From the NCBI GenBank assembly GCA_031549345.1, contig JAVBPY010000003.1, positions 372,001 to 436,000 of the forward strand: a stretch of DNA of 64,000 nt. Direction: 5' to 3'. This stretch comes from CASFRF01 sp031549345 (GTDB taxonomy: Bacteria > Verrucomicrobiota > Lentisphaeria > Victivallales > Victivallaceae). A program made the translations under genes and the position numbers. A model generated the notes under the pieces. That model had not been told where the DNA came from, made no database searches, and worked only from the letters and a program-made list of their open reading frames with translations. Positions 50,699-59,339 of the stretch are shown piece by piece; positions within the stretch are counted from its first letter, which is position 1; each line of letters begins with the position of its first letter.

Positions 50699-51604
50699 AT
50701 GATCTCCAAAGAGTATGGCGTTGCAACCGATAGTCATATTTCCCTGGGACTTCCTTTGCGCGGGGCCGCGTTTGGAATTCCGCTTGTCGTCGTAATCCTG
50801 ATTCTCCTGGGCATGTTCGGCGGACGGATGCCGCCCATGCCGGTTGCCGGAATTGTGGTTCTCGCGGCTGTTGTCTGGTGGATTCTGGTTTCCGGATTGC
50901 GCGTTGCGGCACAGTGGGAGCGGGGCGTCGTTCTCCGTTTCGGCCGTTATAAAAGCGTCGAGGGGCCGGGGCTTTTTTATGTGATTCCTTTTGTGGAGGC
51001 CGCGATCTTCATCGATCAGCGCCTGCTCACGGTGAACATTCCCGCCCAGCAGGTGATTACCCGTGACAACGTGCCGGCCGCCGTGGAAGGAGTGTTGTTC
51101 TTCCGGGTGGCGGACCCGGAAAAAGCGGTGGTGAGCGTACAAAGTTTCCGTTTCGCGATCTCGCAATACGCCCAGTCGGCGCTGCGCGATGTAATCGGCA
51201 ATCTTTCGCTCGACGAACTCCTTTCCGAGCGCGAACAAGTGCAGAAACAGATCGCGGAGATTGTCGAGGCGCACATTTGCGATTGGGGATTGCACCTTGA
51301 TTCCGTCCGCCTCCAGGACATTGAGATGCCGGAAGACCTCAAACGCATCATGAGCCGCCAGGCCTCCGCCGAGCGTGAAAAGCGGGCCACCATCACCAAG
51401 GCGGAAGGCGATAAAATCGCCGCCGACAATCTCGCCGCCGCCGCCGCGATCATGGCGCATACCCAGGGCGCCATGCAGCTGCGCACGCTTCAGACCATCG
51501 ACGGCCTGGGGAATTCCAGCGCCAACACGGTCATTCTCTTTCCCATAGAATTGAACGCCGCGCTGCGCGACGTCGCCGAAGCCCTTAAGAAAAACAATCC
51601 ATAG
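50699..51604 (+). CDS. Slipin (SPFH/Band 7, stomatin-like) protein
   Basis: The 301-residue protein has two N-terminal hydrophobic segments (about 20-42 and 47-65) and then a Band 7 domain starting Q-W-E-R-G-V-V-L-R-F-G-R-Y and G-P-G-L-F-Y-V-I-P-F, with L-D-S-V-R-L-Q-D-I-E-M-P and an Ala-rich coiled coil A-D-N-L-A-A-A-A-A-I. Slipins scaffold membrane microdomains and often pair with NfeD proteases; no NfeD gene is adjacent. AAGGAGGAAAG is a near-ideal ribosome site. Confidence 0.9.
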   Translation: MISKEYGVATDSHISLGLPLRGAAFGIPLVVVILILLGMFGGRMPPMPVAGIVVLAAVVWWILVSGLRVAAQWERGVVLRFGRYKSVEGPGLFYVIPFVEAAIFIDQRLLTVNIPAQQVITRDNVPAAVEGVLFFRVADPEKAVVSVQSFRFAISQYAQSALRDVIGNLSLDELLSEREQVQKQIAEIVEAHICDWGLHLDSVRLQDIEMPEDLKRIMSRQASAEREKRATITKAEGDKIAADNLAAAAAIMAHTQGAMQLRTLQTIDGLGNSSANTVILFPIELNAALRDVAEALKKNNP

Positions 51605-51617
51605 AAACGGAGTCTGC

Positions 51618-52706
51618 ATGGCCGCATTGACGGGGAAGGAACGTATCGGGCGCATTTTCCGGCGGGAACCGGTGGACCGTGTCGGGTATTTCGAGCATTT
51701 TTGGAATGATACGCGGGCACATTGGATTGCACAGGGGCACTTACGTCCGGATGAGGAGATGGACGATCATTTCAACTTCGACATGACGACAAACTGGGCG
51801 GCCAAGCTTGCCGTGGATCCGGATTTCGTTCCCGTAACCGTGGAAGAAACGGAGGATACCATCCTCCAACGCGATGGAAACGGCGCGCTCCTCCGGCGGC
51901 ACAAGGAACACGACACCACCCCGGAGCATGTCGGTTACGCTGTTTCCGACCGCGCGGGGTGGGAAGAGGTCAAGCCGCGCCTTGTGGCGGCGGCCAACCG
52001 CCTGAATCTGGAAAATTACCGCGCCGGACGCGAACGTTGCCGGCAAAAAGAGCGTTTTTTCTTCTACTCCGGCGTCAATGTGTTTGAGGCGATGCATCCT
52101 TTGGTCGGGCACGAAAACATGCTTCTCGGCATGGCGCTGGACCCGGATTGGATCAAGGACATGGCCGACACCTATGCCGGGCTGATCATCGACCTGATGG
52201 AAATGCTTTTCTCCGCGGGCGGCGCGCCGGATGGAATATGGTTCTACGACGACATGGGTTTTAAGGGGAGGCCGTTCATGTCGCCTGCGATGTACGAGGA
52301 GCTCCTGCTTCCCGCGCAGAAACGGACGGTGGATTACGCCCACTCCCGCAAGCTCCCCGTGGTGCTGCACTCCTGCGGTTTTGTCGAACCGCTTCTGCCT
52401 GGAATTGTCCGGGCCGGCTTTGACTGTCTTCAGGTGATCGAGATCAAAGCGGGCATGGATTTGTTGCGCATCAAGAAGCAATACGGCGACAAACTTGTCC
52501 TCTGCGGAGGGATCGACACGCGCATTCTTGTTTCCAACGATCTGGCGGCCATCGACCGTGAATTGGAGAGCAAGATTCCCGAGGTCAAAAAAGACTCCGG
52601 CTACATTCTGCACTCCGATCACTCCATTCCCATCACCTGCCGCTACGAAACGTATCGCCACTTCCGCGACAAAGGTCTGGAGCTCGGGCAATACCCATCA
52701 AGATAA
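51618..52706 (+). CDS. Uroporphyrinogen decarboxylase (URO-D)-family protein
   Basis: The 362-residue protein has the URO-D/MtaA-like barrel: R-R-E-P-V-D-R-V near the start, H-S-C-G-F-V-E-P-L-L-P near 250, C-G-G-I-D-T-R near 295 and S-D-H-S-I-P near 335. It lacks the F-R-Q-A-G-R motif of true HemE, so it is probably one of the many URO-D-like methyltransferases, often corrinoid dependent, found in anaerobic Lentisphaeria. No corrinoid protein is adjacent. It is 13 bases after the slipin gene. Confidence 0.78.
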   Translation: MAALTGKERIGRIFRREPVDRVGYFEHFWNDTRAHWIAQGHLRPDEEMDDHFNFDMTTNWAAKLAVDPDFVPVTVEETEDTILQRDGNGALLRRHKEHDTTPEHVGYAVSDRAGWEEVKPRLVAAANRLNLENYRAGRERCRQKERFFFYSGVNVFEAMHPLVGHENMLLGMALDPDWIKDMADTYAGLIIDLMEMLFSAGGAPDGIWFYDDMGFKGRPFMSPAMYEELLLPAQKRTVDYAHSRKLPVVLHSCGFVEPLLPGIVRAGFDCLQVIEIKAGMDLLRIKKQYGDKLVLCGGIDTRILVSNDLAAIDRELESKIPEVKKDSGYILHSDHSIPITCRYETYRHFRDKGLELGQYPSR

Positions 52707-52731
52707 ATTCGCAAAAAAAATTCCAGAGCGG

Positions 52732-52760
52732 TTGAAATTTCCGTCAAGGGGTTGTATAGT
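52732..52760 (+). promoter_or_regulatory. Promoter of the secretin export operon
   Basis: TTGAAA and TATAGT are separated by 17 bases, 59 bases upstream of the secretin gene start. It would drive all four export genes and perhaps hydF. Confidence 0.65.
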
Positions 52761-52819
52761 GCTCAAACCTTTGAATTGTAGTACGAATTTATCACATATT
52801 TTTCGAGGAGTTTGAACTC

Positions 52820-54298
52820 ATGACGGAATCGCTCCGGATCTTCCGCCCGGCTCTCGGCGGGGTCCTCCTTTTCGCCTTGGCCGCCACCGCCGCCGAGCAG
52901 CCGCCCACTTCGCAAATCCCCGTGGCCGTGCCGGAAACGCGCGTCCGCACCAAAGAAGACGTCGAACGGGGCAAGCGCAACGCCGTGTCCGTGGCCGAAC
53001 AGCTCGAGGAGCTTTTTCAGCGGATGCCCGCGCCGCGCAAAATGAAACTGAAGGAAATCCCCCCTTATTTCCGCATCATCCCCCTGCCTGCCGGCAAAAG
53101 CAATGACCTTCTGGGCGGGCGCGGTGCGGAAGACCGTGCCACGCTGGTTTACCAATGCCGCTATAACACCGCCCGCAAACTTCTGAACGGCATCGATGCG
53201 ATGGTCGAAAACGGCATGGCCGAAGAAGCGCCGGAGCGCAATATGCTCATTGTTACCGATAGCGCCCGGAATGTCGAGGCGATCAAAGACGCGCTTCTGG
53301 TTATGGATGTCGCGTCGCCGCAGGTGTTGATCGAGGCGCGCGTGGTCGAAGTGCTCGTGGGCGACGGGATGCAGCGGAACCTCTCCGTTTCCTTCAACCA
53401 GGAGAGCACGGGTATCGGCCCGGGCGGACTGCCGATTCCCGTGAAAAGCACCACCGGGTTCAATACCTCGACACTGGGGCAATCGAACTCGGACATCGGC
53501 GGAACGCTCGACTGGGTGTTTGAAACCGGCAGCGGGAGCAACATTCACGCGACGTTCCAGTGGCTGCGGAATGCGAACGACGCGCGGATTTTGTCTTCGC
53601 CGAACATTCTGGTTACCCGCAATGAAGTGGCAAAAATTTCCACCGGACAGGACGTGCCGATCCAGGAATTGACCAACAGTTCCGGGAACGTTACAACCAG
53701 CACCACATTCAAACGTGTCGGTGTAACGCTCAAGGTAACGCCGCTGATGCTGAACGAGGACTCGGTGGTCCTGCGTGTGGAGCCGGAAGTTTCCAACATC
53801 CAGAGTTACCAGCGCATTTACCAGGCCAGCGGCAGCTATGACGTGCCGGTGATCTCCATCCGCAACATGGACACCCACCTGAAAATGGGCGACGGACAAA
53901 TCGTCCTGATGGGCGGACTGTACAGCAATGCGGAAACCACCCAGCAGGAACGGATTCCTTTCCTGAGCGACCTGCCATATCTCGGCGAGCTCTTCACCTC
54001 CAAGAACTACACCAAGGAGGTAACACAGCTTATCTTCATCCTCCGCACCCGCATTCTCCAGCCGGATGAAGTTGCCGACGGCGTGATTTTCGATCCGAAT
54101 TTGATGGCGGAAGAATCGAACGCGCTCGGCGAAATTCTGCGCAACTCCCCGTCGCTCCCGAAATTGCCGGACACGACGCTGGAAGAGGTGAAGCGCGAAT
54201 TCATTGATGAACCGGAAAAGCGGGATTCCGCCAACTCCCTGCCTCTTACGCCGCCAGCAAAAGCAACCACCAAGCCCGAGGCTTCGCCCGCGCCATGA
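52820..54298 (+). CDS. Secretin-family outer-membrane channel protein
   Basis: The 492-residue protein has an N-terminal signal peptide (A-L-G-G-V-L-L-F-A-L-A-A-T-A-A) and a secretin domain in residues 170-410. Visible features are Q-V-L-I-E-A-R-V-V-E-V, R-I-L-S-S-P-N-I-L-V-T-R, V-G-V-T-L-K-V-T-P and the closing F-L-S-D-L-P-Y-L-G-E-L-F. One short N-terminal domain is seen, fewer than in type II or III secretion. A Pro-rich tail follows. It is the first gene of the operon and overlaps the adaptor gene by ATGA. No pilot or pilus ATPase genes are nearby, so it likely serves the adjacent ABC exporter. Confidence 0.88.
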   Translation: MTESLRIFRPALGGVLLFALAATAAEQPPTSQIPVAVPETRVRTKEDVERGKRNAVSVAEQLEELFQRMPAPRKMKLKEIPPYFRIIPLPAGKSNDLLGGRGAEDRATLVYQCRYNTARKLLNGIDAMVENGMAEEAPERNMLIVTDSARNVEAIKDALLVMDVASPQVLIEARVVEVLVGDGMQRNLSVSFNQESTGIGPGGLPIPVKSTTGFNTSTLGQSNSDIGGTLDWVFETGSGSNIHATFQWLRNANDARILSSPNILVTRNEVAKISTGQDVPIQELTNSSGNVTTSTTFKRVGVTLKVTPLMLNEDSVVLRVEPEVSNIQSYQRIYQASGSYDVPVISIRNMDTHLKMGDGQIVLMGGLYSNAETTQQERIPFLSDLPYLGELFTSKNYTKEVTQLIFILRTRILQPDEVADGVIFDPNLMAEESNALGEILRNSPSLPKLPDTTLEEVKREFIDEPEKRDSANSLPLTPPAKATTKPEASPAP

Positions 54299-55821
54299 AA
54301 CGCTTTCTCCGCAAAAAGACCGTCGCAGCCGCACTGGGAGTACTGGTCGTCGCGGCGGCGGTATACGGCTGCTACATCTGGCTTCGCGCACCGGAGGCCA
54401 CGGGCAAAGACGGCGCTAAAGCGGAAAGTTCCGGCCCGCTGGATCGGACATTCACCGTTAAGCGCGACGATTTGACCATCGGCCTCCAGCTCGGTGGAAA
54501 CGCCACGGCCAGCGCCAAGCACAAACTTTCGCTTCAGGCGAACTACCAGACCAAACTTCTGACGGTGGTGGATGAAAACAGCCAGGTAAAAAAGGGCGAT
54601 ATCCTCGCCACGTTTGAAACCGACGCATTGGTGCAGCGCATCGACGAACTGCGCATCAACGTGGAGAACAATGAAAAAGAGCTGGCACTCGCCATTGAGA
54701 ACGAGAAAATTCAACTCAGTTCCAACCAGGTGGACATCAAGGCGGCCGAAGACCGTCTGATCAAAGCCCAGGATGCCCTGGTGAAGTACACGCGTTTGGA
54801 GCGCACCAAAAGCCGCGACAATTACGATTTGAAAATCGAAACCGCGGAGGCCGCCGTTTCCACCGCCCAGCTCAATTACGACAACAAGGAAGACGAGATC
54901 GACAAGGCCGGCGCGGGGGACGAAAAGGTCCGCAAGGAAAATGAGAAAGCCCTGCGTGATTTCAGCTCCAAAATTTCGGAGTCGGAGAACAGCCTGAAAT
55001 CGGCCCAACTTGACCTCAAGAGCTTCAAACGGTACGACAACCCGAACAAACTTGTACAGCTGCGAAGCGAATTGATTCAATCGAAACTGAACCTGGAGCG
55101 GGCCAAAATTTCCGCCGAATCGAATCTTGTGCAGAAGCAACGCCATATTTCCAACATCCGCCGCAACCTCCGCAACGCCAAAACGCAGCTCGAGCGGCAC
55201 GAAGAATACCTCACGCAGATGCAGCTGGTCGCTCCGGTGGACGGCATTGTCATTTACGCGGACCCGGACCGCCGGTGGGGCAACCCCGACATCAAACCGG
55301 GGATGGACGTCTGGAAGGGACAGATCCTGATGACGATTCCGGAGATGTCGAATCTCGTCGTGGAGTTCGATCTTCCGGAGCAGTACCGCTCCAAAACGCG
55401 CCGTGCCGACCGGGTTGTCATCACCCCGGATTCCTTGCCGACGTTGAAGCTCGGCGGGGAGATCATGCTGATCGCCCAGCTCCCGACCAACCAGATAAGT
55501 TGGGACAGTTCTTCGCCGAAGGTGTACAAGTCGCGGGTGAAACTCGACAAACAGCATCCCCGGCTGGTGGATGGGATGAGCGTGCAGCTTTCCATCATTT
55601 CCCGTGTGCTCAAAGGGACGCTTTTCGTGCCGGTGGAAGCGGTGTTTGAAAGCAACAACAAATTTTTTGTCTACAAACAAACCTCCGCCGGCCCGCGTGA
55701 GCACATTGTCCAGATCGGAGAATCCAACGATAATTTCGTCGAAATCACCGAGGGGATAGAGGAAAGCGACGTCGTTTATCTCTACCGTCCCTACCAGAAA
55801 AAGGAAAGCGGGAACGGATGA
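54295..55821 (+). CDS. HlyD/MacA-like periplasmic adaptor
   Basis: The 508-residue protein has an N-terminal membrane anchor (A-A-L-G-V-L-V-V-A-A-A-V-Y-G-C), a lipoyl-like half-motif, a long coiled-coil hairpin from about residue 105 to 305 (charged heptads), and a second lipoyl half with V-A-P-V-D-G-I-V-I-Y. Beta-barrel and membrane-proximal domains follow. The hairpin is longer than in E. coli MacA (371 residues), which may be needed to reach a secretin instead of TolC. It links the inner-membrane pump to the outer-membrane channel. Confidence 0.85.
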   Translation: MKRFLRKKTVAAALGVLVVAAAVYGCYIWLRAPEATGKDGAKAESSGPLDRTFTVKRDDLTIGLQLGGNATASAKHKLSLQANYQTKLLTVVDENSQVKKGDILATFETDALVQRIDELRINVENNEKELALAIENEKIQLSSNQVDIKAAEDRLIKAQDALVKYTRLERTKSRDNYDLKIETAEAAVSTAQLNYDNKEDEIDKAGAGDEKVRKENEKALRDFSSKISESENSLKSAQLDLKSFKRYDNPNKLVQLRSELIQSKLNLERAKISAESNLVQKQRHISNIRRNLRNAKTQLERHEEYLTQMQLVAPVDGIVIYADPDRRWGNPDIKPGMDVWKGQILMTIPEMSNLVVEFDLPEQYRSKTRRADRVVITPDSLPTLKLGGEIMLIAQLPTNQISWDSSSPKVYKSRVKLDKQHPRLVDGMSVQLSIISRVLKGTLFVPVEAVFESNNKFFVYKQTSAGPREHIVQIGESNDNFVEITEGIEESDVVYLYRPYQKKESGNG

Positions 55822-56546
55822 CCGCCGATGCGCCGAAGCTCGATTGCGATTCCATCGTCCGCCTGGAGGATTTGCGTAAAACCTATATGGCCGGCCCCTT
55901 GGCGGTCCCGGTGCTCAAAGGGATCAACTTCTCCATCCGCCGCGGTGCTTTTGTGGGAATTGTGGGGACGTCCGGATCGGGAAAATCGACGCTCCTGAAT
56001 ATCCTGGGAATGCTCGACGTGCCGACTTCCGGGCGTTATATCCTGGAGGACGTGGCCGTGGAAACCCTCGCGGATCACGAACTCGCGACGATCCGGAACC
56101 GCAAAATCGGCTTCATTTTCCAGAGCTTCAACCTTTTTCCCCATTTGAATATCGAGCAGAATATTGAAGTGCCGATGCTGTACGGACGGGTCCCCGCGCG
56201 CGTCCGCCGCGCCCGGGCGCTGGAGCTTACCAAACAGGTCCGCCTGGGGCACCGGCTGGGACACCGGCCGACGCAGCTTTCCGGCGGCGAATGCCAGCGC
56301 GTGGCCATCGCCCGTGCTTTGAGTAACGAACCGGCGTTTCTTCTCGCCGACGAACCGACGGGGAACCTCGATGAAAAGACCGGCATCGAAATCATGGAAC
56401 TTTTCCATAAATTGAACCGGGAGCAGGGCGTAACGATCATCATGGTAACGCACAACCCGGGGCTGGAAGAGCACTACGATCAGGTGATCCGCCTCCGCGA
56501 CGGGCTGATGACCGACAAGCCTCTGACGGAGAACCACGCGCCATGA
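55818..56546 (+). CDS. MacB/LolD-type ABC transporter ATP-binding protein
   Basis: The 242-residue protein has a Walker A G-T-S-G-S-G-K-S-T, the signature L-S-G-G-E-C-Q-R and Walker B L-L-A-D-E-P-T-G-N-L-D typical of the MacB/LolD/FtsE group. It begins after an adaptor overlap and overlaps the permease gene by ATGA. In MacB the ATPase and permease are one protein; here they are split in two chains. It drives the mechanotransmission cycle. Confidence 0.92.
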   Translation: MTADAPKLDCDSIVRLEDLRKTYMAGPLAVPVLKGINFSIRRGAFVGIVGTSGSGKSTLLNILGMLDVPTSGRYILEDVAVETLADHELATIRNRKIGFIFQSFNLFPHLNIEQNIEVPMLYGRVPARVRRARALELTKQVRLGHRLGHRPTQLSGGECQRVAIARALSNEPAFLLADEPTGNLDEKTGIEIMELFHKLNREQGVTIIMVTHNPGLEEHYDQVIRLRDGLMTDKPLTENHAP

Positions 56547-57814
56547 TGCTCGCTTCGGATCTTTTTCGGCTTTCGCTGCACAATCTTTTGCTGCATAAGG
56601 TGCGCTCAATCCTCACGTCGCTTGGTGTCATTTTCGGCGTGGGCAGTGTGATTGCAATGTTGGCTATTTCCGAAGGCGCCAAACGCCAGGCCCTTGCGCA
56701 GATCGAGGCGATGGGTATCGATAAAATTCTTATCTACACGAAAAAGCCCACCCTCGATGGGGGAGGGGAAACCAGTTCGCAGACCAGCTCCATCGAGCGC
56801 TTCGGCTTGGCCGAGCGCGACTTGGCGCATCTCGCTAAAATGGACAACGTTGAGCGCATCACCCGGATGCGCGATACCCGCCAGAAGGTCCGAAAAGGCA
56901 CCGAAGCGACGGATTTGCGCCTCGTCGCCGTGGATGTTCCTTTTTTGGAGGATTCCGGGAGCCGGGTGGAGTCCGGCCGTTGGCTCTCCCCCGCCGATGC
57001 GCGGGTGGGGACGGATGTCTGCGTCATCGGAAAAAATGCGAAGCGGCGGCTTTTTTCCATCGGCAGGACGGACATTGTCGGCTCGCGCCTCCGGGTGGGA
57101 GCACAGGTGTTCACCGTTGTGGGCATTCTCGACAACGACATTGGAACGCAGTACCCGGAGATGGGGAGCCCCAATGATATGATTTTCATTCCGGTTACCA
57201 CGTCCGAGAGTTATTACGGCACCTATGCGTCGTCGATGGTCGGCCGCAGTCTTCGCGTTACGATTGTCGAATACGATCTTTTCATCGCGAAAATGATCGA
57301 CATCATGCATATCGACGACACCTCCAAACGTATTTCCGCGTATTTGTCCAAATCGCATGCGAAAACGCGGGATTGGGATGTTTTCGTTCCGCTGGATCTC
57401 CTCCGGCAGCGGGAGGCGACGCAGAATATCTTCACCATCGTCATGAGCTCCATTGCGGGGATTTCATTGATCGTCGGCGGGATCGGTATCATGAACATCA
57501 TGCTTGCGAGCGTTTACGAGCGGCGTAAAGAAATTGGAACGCGCCGCGCGTTGGGTGCGCAGAAGTCGGATATTCTCGCCCAGTTCCTGATTGAAACGGT
57601 TACGTTGACATCGCTCGGCGGCATCCTCGGCATCATGCTCGGGATCGGCATTTCGCAGCTTGTTACGGTTTACGCGAACATGGAAACGGTGTATTCGGCG
57701 TGGAGCATTGTCGCCTCGCTTCTGGTTTCCGGCTTTGTGGGAGTGGTTTTCGGAACATACCCCGCCTGGAAAGCGGCACAGCAAAACCCGATTACCGTAC
57801 TTCGTTCCGAGTAA
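56543..57814 (+). CDS. MacB-like FtsX-type ABC transporter permease
   Basis: The 423-residue protein has one N-terminal membrane helix (S-L-G-V-I-F-G-V-G-S-V-I-A-M), a large periplasmic MacB-PCD domain at about 45-285, and three C-terminal helices with the FtsX motif Y-E-R-R-K-E-I-G-T-R-R-A-L-G-A. This topology is that of MacB without its fused ATPase. It is the fourth gene of the operon, and hydF starts 19 bases later. Cargo could be a peptide, lipid or small exported molecule; nothing in the operon identifies it. Confidence 0.9.
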   Translation: MMLASDLFRLSLHNLLLHKVRSILTSLGVIFGVGSVIAMLAISEGAKRQALAQIEAMGIDKILIYTKKPTLDGGGETSSQTSSIERFGLAERDLAHLAKMDNVERITRMRDTRQKVRKGTEATDLRLVAVDVPFLEDSGSRVESGRWLSPADARVGTDVCVIGKNAKRRLFSIGRTDIVGSRLRVGAQVFTVVGILDNDIGTQYPEMGSPNDMIFIPVTTSESYYGTYASSMVGRSLRVTIVEYDLFIAKMIDIMHIDDTSKRISAYLSKSHAKTRDWDVFVPLDLLRQREATQNIFTIVMSSIAGISLIVGGIGIMNIMLASVYERRKEIGTRRALGAQKSDILAQFLIETVTLTSLGGILGIMLGIGISQLVTVYANMETVYSAWSIVASLLVSGFVGVVFGTYPAWKAAQQNPITVLRSE

Positions 57815-57833
57815 CTCCAAGGAAGGCCTCCTC

Positions 57834-59042
57834 ATGCAGAACACACCCAATGCGCTCCGTTTGCAGATTGCGATTGTCGGGAGAACCAATGCCGGGAAGT
57901 CGACGCTTCTTAATTTAATTGCCGGCCAGGATGTCGCCATGACTTCCCCCGTACCGGGGACAACGACCGATGTGGTGGAGAAACCAATGGAGCTTTGGCC
58001 GCTCGGGCCGATTCTTCTGTTGGATACCGCCGGGCTGGACGATCTTTCCGCGCTTGGCGGCGGACGCGTAGAGCGGACGCGGCGCGCGGTCAACCGTGCG
58101 GACGTGCTTCTCCTTGTCGTGCGCGGGAGCTTTGGCGCGCCGGAACGTGCCGCGTTGGAACTGGCGGCGGAACGGAAAATCAACACCGTCGCCGTCCTCA
58201 ACCTGGAATCGGGTGAAATGCCCGATCGGGCGCTGTTGGCTGATCTCGCCTCCGCAACAGGGCGTCCGCCTTTGTGCTGCTGTGCCGCGGATGCGACGGA
58301 TCGCGACCGTTTTCTCGGAGAGCTCAAAGCGGCCCTTACCGCCGCGGGTCCGGAGGACTTTTTCGCGCCGCCGCCGTTGCTGGCGGATCTTGTGGACCCG
58401 GCGGACCTGGTCGTTCTTCTGATCCCCATCGACCAGCAGGCTCCCAAGGGGCGGCTGATCATGCCGCAGGTGCAAGTGTTGCGCGACGCGCTCGACCTGG
58501 GTGCGATCCCTCTGCTGGTACGCGATGCGGAGTACGAGTTTCTTCTCAACGAATTGAAGCGTCCCCCGCGCCTTGTCGTCTGCGACTCGCAGGTGGTGGA
58601 TAAAATGATCCGGCTCACACCAAGCGGAATACCTTGTACAACGTTTTCCATCCTTTTCGCCCGCCTTAAAGGGGATGTGCGGACGTTGGCCGACGGCGCG
58701 CGCGCCATCGAAACGCTGCGTCCCGGCGACCGGGTTCTGATTGCCGAAGCCTGTACCCACCATGCCACGGAAGAAGACATCGGCCGCGTCAAAATTCCCC
58801 GTCTCCTGGAAGCCAAAGCCGGCGGCCCTCTTGCCGTTACCGTTTCCTCCGGACGTGATTATCCGGCGGACCTTGGTTCGTACAAACTGGTGATTCATTG
58901 CGGGAGCTGCATGCTCAACCGCCGCGAAACACTGCACCGCATCGCATTGGCGCGCGCGGCGGGTGTGCCGGTTACCAACTACGGTATGGCTATTTCCGCG
59001 TGCCACGGCGTTCTTGAGCGGGTCATGACCCCCTTCCGCTGA
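57834..59042 (+). CDS. hydF: [FeFe]-hydrogenase H-cluster maturation GTPase HydF
   Basis: The 402-residue protein has a TrmE/Era-like GTPase domain (Walker A G-R-T-N-A-G-K-S-T, D-T-A-G) and then the dimerisation and cluster domains. The [4Fe-4S] ligands are present as C-T-H (Cys307, His309) and H-C-G-S-C (Cys356 and Cys359), matching the C-X-H-Xn-H-C-X2-C motif of HydF. It is the scaffold on which HydE and HydG build the 2Fe subcluster before delivery to HydA. None of HydA, HydE or HydG is in this window. Ribosome site AAGGAAGG. Confidence 0.93.
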   Translation: MQNTPNALRLQIAIVGRTNAGKSTLLNLIAGQDVAMTSPVPGTTTDVVEKPMELWPLGPILLLDTAGLDDLSALGGGRVERTRRAVNRADVLLLVVRGSFGAPERAALELAAERKINTVAVLNLESGEMPDRALLADLASATGRPPLCCCAADATDRDRFLGELKAALTAAGPEDFFAPPPLLADLVDPADLVVLLIPIDQQAPKGRLIMPQVQVLRDALDLGAIPLLVRDAEYEFLLNELKRPPRLVVCDSQVVDKMIRLTPSGIPCTTFSILFARLKGDVRTLADGARAIETLRPGDRVLIAEACTHHATEEDIGRVKIPRLLEAKAGGPLAVTVSSGRDYPADLGSYKLVIHCGSCMLNRRETLHRIALARAAGVPVTNYGMAISACHGVLERVMTPFR

Positions 59043-59141
59043 CCGCATGCAAATCTAACATTTCCAACATCCGGAGGAAACAGTTGTCCTGTATAGTATG
59101 AATACAGTACAACCCCCCTCGCGGGAGAAGGAGAAGAAAGT

Positions 59142-59339
59142 ATGCAGCTGCATGTAACGCCGGAAGAGTACCAGGAGTTCACCGACTATTTTAACACGCC
59201 CTATCTCGAAGGCTCGCCAATGCCTTTGGTGAACATGGCCCGTTCCCCCTGGGAGGCGGAAGAAATTTTAACCGCGAAATTTGCAAGGAGAGCACTGTTC
59301 GGCATCGCCGAAGAGTTTGAGCTTCTCTGCACTTTATAG
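59142..59339 (+). CDS. Uncharacterised 65-residue protein
   Basis: I do not recognise it. It has an excellent ribosome site (GAGAAGGAGAAG), no membrane segment and mixed acidic and aromatic residues (Y-Q-E-F-T-D-Y-F, L-F-G-I-A-E-E-F-E-L-L). Its last 6 bases overlap the end of the convergent PEP-CTERM-like gene. A TATAGT box lies at 59092 but without a clear -35. Confidence 0.5.
   Translation: MQLHVTPEEYQEFTDYFNTPYLEGSPMPLVNMARSPWEAEEILTAKFARRALFGIAEEFELLCTL

Noticed and set aside
59092..59097. TATAGT before the 65-residue gene as a full promoter
   Set aside because: No acceptable -35 box at 16 to 18 bases, so I did not annotate it.
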